DNA from: Rhizobacter sp. Root1221
GTDB lineage: Bacteria; Pseudomonadota; Gammaproteobacteria; Burkholderiales; Burkholderiaceae_C
Reading direction: 5' to 3'
DNA length: 64,000 nucleotides
Assembly: GCF_001425785.1 (NCBI RefSeq)
Contig: NZ_LMDI01000019.1
Span: 1 to 64,000 of the forward strand
Below, piece after piece: positions 1 through 7,800 of the stretch (the stretch's first letter is position 1; each line of letters opens with the position of its first letter). A program made the translations under genes and the position numbers. The notes under the pieces are model-generated. The model was not told the DNA's origin. It saw only the letters and a program-made list of their open reading frames with translations, and ran no database searches.

Positions 1-808
1 AGCGCCACGCCGGGCTCCCCGCCCGCGGCCAGCGCCACCGGGTGGACGCTCGTGAACCAGCCCACCGTGCGCGACAGGTCCACCCCGCCCAGGTCTTCCC
101 GGCCGTGGCCTTCCAGGTCCACCAGGATCCGCTCGTGCCCGCTCCAGCCGCACAGCGCGCGCCCGAGGGCCGTCAGCAGCAGGTCGTTGACCTGCGTGCG
201 GTACGCCGCCGGTGCTTCCTTCAGCAACCGCGTGGTCCGGCCCTCGTCGAGCCGCACTTCCACCACCTGCTGGTCAGCCACCGTGTTGCGGCCTTCCGGC
301 CGGTCCACCGGCAACCCCACCGGCGTGCCCGCGAGCGACGCCCAGTGGGCTTGTTCTGCCTCGCCGTGTTCACCGGCGTACGCCGACAGTGCCAGCGCCC
401 AGTCCTTCGTGCTCGCCGTCTTCGCCGGCAGCACCACGTCACGTTGGGCCTGCGCCTGCTCGTAGCCCGTGCGCAGGTCTTCCAGCAGCACCCGCCACGA
501 CACCCCGTCCACCACCAGGTGGTGCACCACCAGCAGCAGGCGCCACGCGCCATCGGGGCCATCGATCACCAGCGCCCGCAGCAACGGGCCTTGCGCCAGG
601 TCCAGGCTGCACTGCGCTTCCTCGCACAACACTTCCGCGTGCGCCGCGTCGTGTGCGTGGCGCACCCACAGCAGTTCCTGCGGGCCCTGGGCCTCGTACG
701 ACTGGTGCCAGGCACCGGCCGCATCTTGCCGGTAACGCAGCCGCAGCCCGTCGTGGTGCGCCACCACCGCGGCCAGCGCACGGCCGAGTGCCTTCACGTC
801 GAGCCGCC
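1..808 (-). pseudogene. Epimerization (E) domain of NRPS, frame-shifted and cut by window edge
   Basis: Read on the minus strand from about 806 down to base 1, an uninterrupted frame encodes most of an epimerization domain. The E2-type motif HHLVVDGVSWRVL, the E4 motif EGHGRE and the E5 motif RTVGWFT are all visible. E domains convert the carrier-bound L-residue to D before the next condensation. This frame is not continuous with the upstream C-like–A–T coding frame: the upstream frame reaches LLPIQ, the normal start of an E domain, then jumps to RLDVKALGRAL in another frame. The usual segment of about 25 residues between these points is missing. Either the gene is truly disrupted or the assembly is wrong here. 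The domain continues past the left edge, so downstream modules cannot be seen. Confidence 0.8.
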
Positions 809-3800
809 TGGATCGGCAGCAGCGGCGCCTCGCCGCTCACCAGCGAGCGCACGCCCGTGTCGTCCTGGCGTTCGGCAACGGCGGCGAGTTCCGCCACGGT
901 CTGGCGATCGAACAGCTGCTTCGGTGCAACCTTCCAGCCGGCCTTGCGCAGCCGCGCCACGATCTGCAGGCCGATGATCGAGTCTCCGCCCAGCTCGAAG
1001 AAGTTGTCGCTGCGGCCCACGCGTTCGAGGCCGAGCACGTCGCGCCACACGTCGCAGAAGGCCTGTTCCGTGGCGTCGCGCGGGGGATCGAATGGGCGCT
1101 GCCCTCCCAGGTCGGGGTCCGGCAGTGCACGGCGATCCACCTTGCCGTTGGGCATGCGCGGCAAGTCCGCGAGCACCGCCACGACGGCCGGCACCATGTG
1201 TGCCGGCAGCGATCGCGCGAGCGCATCACGCAACACGGCGGTGTCGACCCGCGCGCCAGCGCGGGGCGTCACGTACGCCACGAGGCGCAGGCCACCCTGC
1301 CCGTCGCGCGCGGCCGCCACGGCCTCACCCACGCCGGGTTGGGCCAGCAGCGCCGACTCCACCTCGCCGAGTTCGATGCGAAAACCACGCACCTTCACCT
1401 GGTGGTCCGTGCGGCCGAGGTACTCGAGTGCACCGTCGGGCCGGCAGCGCACGAGGTCACCCGTGCGGTACAGGCGTCCGCCCGGCACGAACGGGTCGGC
1501 GACGAACCGCTCGGCCGTCAGGCCCGGCCGGCACCAGTAGCCCCGCGTGATGCCCGCGCCGCCCAGGTACAGCTCGCCGGGTTGCCCGAGCGGCGACAGG
1601 GCGAGGCGGTCGTCGAGCACCAGCCCGGACACCGACGCCACCGGCCGGCCGATCGGCACCGCCGGCTCGCCATCGTCCACCACCGTGTGGGCATGCGACC
1701 ACACCGTGGCCTCGGTGGGCCCGTACTCGTTCACCAGGATGGCGCCGGGCAGGTGTGCCCGGTGCGCGCGCACGGTGTCCGGATGGCAGGCCTCGCCGGC
1801 CACGATGGCGCAGCACAACGCACCAGCGTCCTCGACACTGCCGAGGATCTGCTTGAAGAACGACGGCAGCGCGAGCAGGTGGGACACCGTGCCGGCGGCG
1901 ATGAGGCGCGCGAGGTGCACCGGGTCCTGGTGTTCCTCGTCGGTGGGCACATGCAGCAGGCCCCCTTGGCCCAAGGTCCAGAAGATGCCCGCCACCGAAC
2001 TGTCGAACGAGAACGACGACAGCAGCAGGTACCCCGACACCGGCGCCCGGTAGAACGCCGCACGCGCCGCGGTGGACACCACTGCGTTGCGGTGCGCCAC
2101 CATCACGCCCTTCGGCAGGCCCGTGGAGCCCGACGTGTAGATCGCATACGCGAGGTGATCGGGCCGGGCCAAGCCTCGCGCCGGGTGGCCCGCCGGCACG
2201 GGTTCGTCGACACACAGCACGTCGAGCGCCCAAGGCGCGAGCTGCGCGCGGTGGGACGACAGCGCCAGCACCATCGAGATGGTGGCATCGCCGAGCACGT
2301 GCCCGATGCGGTCGGCCGGGTAGGCCGGATCGATGGGCACGTAGGCCGCGCCCGATTTCAGCACCGCAAGCATCGCCACCACCGCGTGCACCGATCGCCC
2401 GATGTGGACACCGATCACGCGATCGGGCGTGGCGCCCCGCTGCTGCAGGCACAGGGCCCACGCATCGGCGCGGGCGTCGAGCTCGGCATAGGTCAGGCGA
2501 TCGCCGCCACACACCACGGCCGGTGCCGACGGTGTTCGCCGCGCCTGGGCTTCGAACGCTTCGTGCAACAGGCCCGCAGGCAGCGCCTCGAACCCCACGC
2601 GGCCGGCCGTCCACAGCGCATCGCGCTCGGCCGCCCCCACCAGGTCGAGCGTGGCCCACGGCGCGGCGGTGTCGCCGGCGGCAGACACCACCATCGCCGC
2701 GAACTGCCGCGCCCACATGGCCAGCACGTCCTCGGCGCAGGCCCCGCCGCTTTGCAGCGTCACCTGCCATCCGGCGGGCGATTCGACCACCTCGCAGTGA
2801 AGCCGCGTGGCCAGCGGATCGATGTCCAGCCCTTGGCACGACCAACCCGCCGGCAAGGCCGCCACCCGCACGTGGGCGAACCCCAGGCCGGCCTCCGGCG
2901 CACCGCGGCGCGCCAGGCGATCGGCCCGGTCTGCCGCATCGAAACACTCGTACCACGAACTCGCGGTCGCGAGTTCACCGGCCACCGCGGCCACGGCCTC
3001 GGCCACCGAGTGCGTCGGCTCGGGCTTCAACATCAGCGGCAGCGGCGTCGAGAAGCACCCCAGCGCCCCTTGCAGCTCCTCGGCACGCCAAGGCGCTTGC
3101 CAGGCGATCGGCACGGCATCGGCCGGCGCGATGCGGGCCACGAAGGCCGCCCACAGTGCGAACAGCACCGTCTCGGGCGCTTCCCGCGTGCGGTCGCCCA
3201 GCGCCTTCACCGCTGCCGCATCCAGGCCGTGGGTCACCCGGGCCGCCGGGCCTGCTACCACCGCTTCGAACGGCAGGCGCAACCGGTCACCGGGTTCGGG
3301 CAGGCGCGCTGCCCAGAACCGCGCGCCGTCCTGCCCCACGTCGCTCTCGAACAGTTCGGCTTGCCAGGCCGCATAGTCGGCGTACTGCAGCACGTCCGAC
3401 GTGTCGGCGCCACCGCCGATGCACTCGCGCACCAGCGCCTGGAGCCCCTCGGCGTCGAGCGTGCCACGCGGCACGGCCAGCGCCCATCGGAAGCGGTCGC
3501 CGGACACCGCCGTGGCCACGCCCACCACCGCCCCGCCCGCCGGGTCGAGCAACGACCGGGCCGCCTGGCCGAGCGTGTCGGCGCCAGCCTCCGTCCACAC
3601 GGCCCGCAGGCCGGCGGACACCTGCTGCACCGGGAACCTCACGCCAGGCAGCGGCTTGTACCGGGTGTGGAGCACCTCGTGCCGCGCCACGAGGCGATCA
3701 AGCGCGCCACGAACCGACGCCTGCATCGCGGCCGGCCCTTCCACGCGAATGACCGCAGCGGCCCCGGGCGCATAAGCCGCACATTGCTGGGACGACAGCC

Positions 3801-3813
3801 GGTACTCGCTCAT
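439..3813 (-). CDS. NRPS protein: degenerate C/interface–A–T (E domain follows out of frame)
   Basis: This is a nonribosomal peptide synthetase. Residues 1–~415 form a condensation-type fold whose HHxxxDG motif has decayed to PRGTLDA, so ordinary amide synthesis is unlikely. Residues ~420–890 are an adenylation domain (IYTSGSTGLPKG, YRTGDL, NGKVDRR). Residues ~905–970 are a carrier domain with LGGDSI. Aligning by eye to GrsA gives specificity residues D-S-A-L-I-A-E-V-W-K, close to the histidine code of bacitracin synthetase as I remember it and unlike the aspartate code. The start ATG at 3813 overlaps the dioxygenase stop by ATGA, which decides the start. After LLPIQ the frame is lost and reads nonsense to a stop at 439; see the E-domain remnant. 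The upstream PKS ends in a normal C domain, so the degenerate N-terminal domain may be an interface domain that recruits the hydroxylase. Function beyond the edge is unknown. Confidence 0.85.
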   Translation of the reverse strand: MSEYRLSSQQCAAYAPGAAAVIRVEGPAAMQASVRGALDRLVARHEVLHTRYKPLPGVRFPVQQVSAGLRAVWTEAGADTLGQAARSLLDPAGGAVVGVATAVSGDRFRWALAVPRGTLDAEGLQALVRECIGGGADTSDVLQYADYAAWQAELFESDVGQDGARFWAARLPEPGDRLRLPFEAVVAGPAARVTHGLDAAAVKALGDRTREAPETVLFALWAAFVARIAPADAVPIAWQAPWRAEELQGALGCFSTPLPLMLKPEPTHSVAEAVAAVAGELATASSWYECFDAADRADRLARRGAPEAGLGFAHVRVAALPAGWSCQGLDIDPLATRLHCEVVESPAGWQVTLQSGGACAEDVLAMWARQFAAMVVSAAGDTAAPWATLDLVGAAERDALWTAGRVGFEALPAGLLHEAFEAQARRTPSAPAVVCGGDRLTYAELDARADAWALCLQQRGATPDRVIGVHIGRSVHAVVAMLAVLKSGAAYVPIDPAYPADRIGHVLGDATISMVLALSSHRAQLAPWALDVLCVDEPVPAGHPARGLARPDHLAYAIYTSGSTGLPKGVMVAHRNAVVSTAARAAFYRAPVSGYLLLSSFSFDSSVAGIFWTLGQGGLLHVPTDEEHQDPVHLARLIAAGTVSHLLALPSFFKQILGSVEDAGALCCAIVAGEACHPDTVRAHRAHLPGAILVNEYGPTEATVWSHAHTVVDDGEPAVPIGRPVASVSGLVLDDRLALSPLGQPGELYLGGAGITRGYWCRPGLTAERFVADPFVPGGRLYRTGDLVRCRPDGALEYLGRTDHQVKVRGFRIELGEVESALLAQPGVGEAVAAARDGQGGLRLVAYVTPRAGARVDTAVLRDALARSLPAHMVPAVVAVLADLPRMPNGKVDRRALPDPDLGGQRPFDPPRDATEQAFCDVWRDVLGLERVGRSDNFFELGGDSIIGLQIVARLRKAGWKVAPKQLFDRQTVAELAAVAERQDDTGVRSLVSGEAPLLPIQAARREGTRPCAGRGGGAPRRAAAALPARCGRCLAPVVRGPGPAGTAVGAPRTRRGARGSVVRGSAVQPGPGARPVAAGAGDRWPRWRVAPAAGGAPPGGGRGVVAGAAGRPAHGLRAGAGPT

Positions 3814-4871
3814 GCAGCCTCCCCGGCGTCCAGGTCGGCGCCACGGCACGCGTGGGCCATCGCCACCATCACGCGGCGCGGGCCGGTGAACGGCCCCCGG
3901 CCGTGCAACGCGAGCATGTTGTCCACCATCAGCACGTCTCCCTTCTGCCATGGGAACTTCACCATCGCGTCCAGGTACAGGCCCTGCAGGTGGCGCACGG
4001 TCTCGGGTTCGATGGGGGCACCATCGCCATAGAAGGTGTTCTGCGGCAGGTCCTCCGGCGCGAACTCGGCGCGCAGCTGTTCGCGTGCCGACGCGGGCAA
4101 CGTCAGCTCGTGGAAGAACGTGGCGTGGTTGAACCACACCGTCTCGCCGGTCTTCGGGTGGCGCATCAGCGCCGCGCCCACCTGCCGGGTGCGCAGGCCG
4201 CCGTCCGCCTTCCATTCGGGCTGGATGCCCACGGTGGCGCAGTACGCCTCGACGGCCGCGCGTTCGGTGGTCTGGAACACGGTCTGCCACGGCAGCCCGA
4301 AACCTTCGCCGTAGTTGCGCACGTACATGATGCGGCGCCGGGCAAAGGCGTCCCGCACGTCAGCCCGCAGGCCGGCGAGCACCGTGCGGGTGCTGCCGAT
4401 GGGGGTTTCGCCGCCAGTCAGCGACGGCAGGTCGCAGTACAGGAAGAGGTGCAGCGGGAACACCGGGGAGTACGAGTGTTCGTTGTGCGGGAAGATGCTT
4501 TCCTGCGCCGGGTAGTCGGTCGACGTGTAGACGTTGAGGTCCTTGTGGATCTGCGTGCGCGGCGATGCACGGAACTTGTATTCGAGCGCGCCACCGGACA
4601 CCGCGTCGATGCAGTCGTTGAAGTCCTGCGCGCTCGCGACCGCGAAGCCGCGGAACAGAATCGCCCCGGTGTCGAGCAGGCGCTGGTGGATGTCCGCCGA
4701 GTTGGCCTCCGCCCACGCGGGCAGGCTCACCCCGGGCACCGCCGGCTCGCACAGCGTGGGGAAGTCCCCCTGCTCAAACAGGCGGCTCCAGCGCACCAGC
4801 GCCGAGGCCGGCTCCGCAATGGCGCGGCGGCGCGCACCGCCCAACACCGGTCGTCCCGAGTTCGTATTCAT
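3810..4871 (-). CDS. SyrP/TauD-type Fe(II)/2-oxoglutarate dioxygenase (amino-acyl beta-hydroxylase)
   Basis: This 353-residue enzyme belongs to the TauD/clavaminate synthase-like family. The metal-binding His-x-Glu is visible in PHNEHSY, the distal His in MLALHGRGPF, and the likely 2-oxoglutarate-binding Arg follows in GPRRVM. SyrP-like members hydroxylate the beta-carbon of an amino acid tethered to an NRPS carrier domain. The gene lies between the PKS–C gene, 28 bases upstream, and the NRPS gene, which it overlaps by ATGA. Its substrate is therefore most likely the residue loaded by that NRPS. The start at 4871 (MNTNSGRP) gives a normal family N-terminus; an in-frame ATG at 4922 would overlap the PKS end. 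The A-domain code points to His rather than Asp, so beta-hydroxyhistidine is my preferred product. The family is firm, the substrate is inferred. Confidence 0.88.
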   Translation of the reverse strand: MNTNSGRPVLGGARRRAIAEPASALVRWSRLFEQGDFPTLCEPAVPGVSLPAWAEANSADIHQRLLDTGAILFRGFAVASAQDFNDCIDAVSGGALEYKFRASPRTQIHKDLNVYTSTDYPAQESIFPHNEHSYSPVFPLHLFLYCDLPSLTGGETPIGSTRTVLAGLRADVRDAFARRRIMYVRNYGEGFGLPWQTVFQTTERAAVEAYCATVGIQPEWKADGGLRTRQVGAALMRHPKTGETVWFNHATFFHELTLPASAREQLRAEFAPEDLPQNTFYGDGAPIEPETVRHLQGLYLDAMVKFPWQKGDVLMVDNMLALHGRGPFTGPRRVMVAMAHACRGADLDAGEAA

Positions 4872-4899
4872 GGCTGACACTCCAAAGGGTCTGATCTGT

Positions 4900-7800
4900 T
4901 CACGAAGAGGCGGATGCCGCACGGGGTTTGAGGCCCGTGCGGCGTTCGGCGAGGCGCTGGGCGCGCTCGCGCTCGCTGCGCGATTGCGCGGCGCGGCGCA
5001 ACGACTGCAGCGTCGTGCGCAAGGTGGTGAGGGACACCGCGGGATCGGCCACCACGGCGGCCAAGGCCGCCAGCAGTTCCTCCCGCACGGCCTCGAGCGT
5101 CGCGTCCGCGTACAGCTCGCGGTCGTACTTGACCTCCACCCGGATGTCGTCTGCCGACGCGAGGAAACTCACGATGAGGTCGAGCTCCGCTTCGCCACAG
5201 GGCAGCGGGTACGGCGCCACCGCGAGGCCGGGCAGCGTGAACGACACGAGGTTGTCGTCCTGGTAGATGACTTTCACGCGGAACAGCGGCGCGCGGCCGC
5301 CACGCGGACCGGCACGCAGGGCCTCCACGAGGCGGTCGAACGGCAGGTCCTGGTGATCGGTGGCGTCGAGCACGGTGCGCTGCAACTGCGCCAGCAGCGC
5401 CCCCATCGACCCGGGTGTCGCGCAGTCGATCGGCAGCGCCACCTGGTTCACGAAGAAGCCCACGAGCGATTCCGTCTCCGGCCGGTTGCGGTTGGCCATG
5501 TCGGTCCCCAGGTGGAACACCTGCTGGCCAGACCGCTCCGACAGCACCATCGACAACGCCGCGAGCAACACCATGAACGGCGTGGCCGCGGCCTGCCGCG
5601 CACACGCCCGGACACCGGCCGTGCGTTCCGCACCGAGGGAAAAGGCCAGCAGGCCGCCGGGGTACGTGCGGGCGGCCGGTGCCGGCAGGTCCGCGGGCAG
5701 CACGAGCGGCGCCACGCCATCGAGCCGGCCTTTCCAATAGGCCGACTGGCGCTGCATCTCGCCCGCCTCCAGCCAGCAACGCTGGGCCACGGCGAAATCG
5801 GCGTACTGGTACCGCGGCGGCGGCAGCGGTTCCGCGCCGCCGTAGGTGCGCACGAACTCGTCCATCATCACCGCGATGGACCAACCGTCGGTGACGAGGT
5901 GGTGCATCACGAGCAGCAGCACGTGGTGGCCGGGGGCGAGGCGAATCACTTCGGGCCGCAACAGCGGGCCCTGGCCCAGGTCGAACGGCTCGCGCGAGCG
6001 CCGTGCCACGTGGGCCTCCACCTCGGATGGCGTCCCGGCCAGGTCCACCACGGTGACCGGGATCCCCGTGTCGGCGCGCACCACCTGGGTGGCCTGCCCG
6101 TCGTGGTCCTCGAACACGGTGCGCAGCACCGCATGGCGAGCCACCAGCTGCGCGAACGCACGGCGCACCCCGTCCAGGTCCAGTGCACCGCGCAGGTGGA
6201 ACGCGGCCGTGATGCTGAACGCCGCGCTGTGCGGCTCCAGCTGCCACAGGAACCACAGGCGCTGCTGCGCATAGGACAGCGGCACGTGGCCGGACACCCC
6301 CGGCTCGATCGTGAAACCAGTCGAAGGCGTTGCCTGCTGCTTCCTTGCGGCAAGCACACGCGCAAACGCCGCGGGGGTGGGTGCGTCGAACACGGCCTTG
6401 ACCGACAGGTCGGCGCCGAACCGGCTCCGCACGCGCGAGATGACCTGGATCGCCAGCAGCGAGTCTCCGCCCATCTCGAACAGGTCGTCGGCCGAACCGA
6501 TGGGCGCCAGGCCCAGCAGGTCGCTCCACACCTCGGCCAACGCCAACTCCACCTCGCCCTCGGGTTCGACGAACGTGCCGGCGAACTGCGCCGGGCGCGG
6601 GTGTTTGTCACCCCGGCGGGCCGGCACGAGGCCCGCCTGCGCGAGGTCCAGGCGGCCCGTGCGCAGCGCCAGCAAGGTGGTGCAGACCACCGTCTCCGGC
6701 ACCGCCGGCCCCATCACGATGCGGTCGTAGGCGAGCACGCCCGATGCGGGATCGATCCCCACGCCATCGGGCATCTGCAGCCCGCGGGCCATGCCCACGT
6801 CGCGCCAGCCGTCCCAGGCGATCGAGAAGACCGGCACCGGCGACGAGCGCCGGGCCGCCGCCGCCACCGCATCGAGGCAGGCGTTGGCCGCGGCGTACGC
6901 AGCCTTGCCCGGCCCGCCGGCCACCGCCGCGAGCGACGAGCACAGCACCACGTGGTCGAGCGGTTCGCCGGCCAGCGCGTCGAGCAGCACGCGGGTGCCT
7001 TCGACCTTCGGGCGCAGCACCGCGGCAGCCAGGTCCGCGGTGAGGTCGCCGAGCATCGCCCCGCCCTCCACCCCCGCGGCATGGATCACCGCATGGATGC
7101 GGCCAAAGCGAACCCGGGCACGGGCCACCGCGGCATGCACCGCCTCGGCATCGGCAACATCCGCATCCACGGCCAGCACCTCGGCACCGAGCGACCGCAG
7201 TGCCTGCAGGCGTGTGTCATCGTCGGCCACCGGCGTGCGGCCGAGCAACACGAGGCGCACCGGGCCGCGGCGGGCCAGGTGTTCGGCCAGCGTCAGGCCC
7301 ACCCCGCCCAGGCCACCGGTGACCAGCACCACGGCGTTGTCGCGCCAGTGACCGGCCGGCGGTGCCGTGCGTTGCACGGCCTCGTGCGTGCGCACCCAGC
7401 GATGGCCGGCGCGGCAGGCCGTGAACGTGGCCTCGTCGCCCGACGCCAGCGCCGCGAGCACCGCGGTGGCCGCCGGCGCATCGGGCCGCCGGCCCACGTC
7501 GACCAGCCGGCACACCACGTGAGGCAGCTCCTGCGACATCACGAGGCATGGGCCCCGCAGCAGGGCCTTGTCGGTGACGAGGGGTTCGTCGCCCAGCACG
7601 TCCTCGAGGCCGTCGGTCACGACGGCGATGGCCACCCGGCCCGCATTCTCCAAGGCCTGCCCCAGCGCAACGAGGCTGAGGAACCCGCGCGACCGCACGT
7701 CGTCGTCGTGGCCCAGCGTCCACAGGTGGACGATGCGCGTGACGGTGCCGTGGTCGGCTGCCACGTCTTGCAGCAGTTTCACATGGTCGCCACGGTGGGC

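Noticed and set aside
439-3813. Aspartate as the substrate of the last A domain, by analogy with beta-hydroxyaspartate siderophores
   Set aside because: The specificity residues read by eye do not fit the Asp code; the His code fits better.
1198-4032. A 944-codon plus-strand open frame opposite the NRPS and dioxygenase genes
   Set aside because: Shadow frame with His/Arg-rich composition; the minus-strand genes have clear domains.
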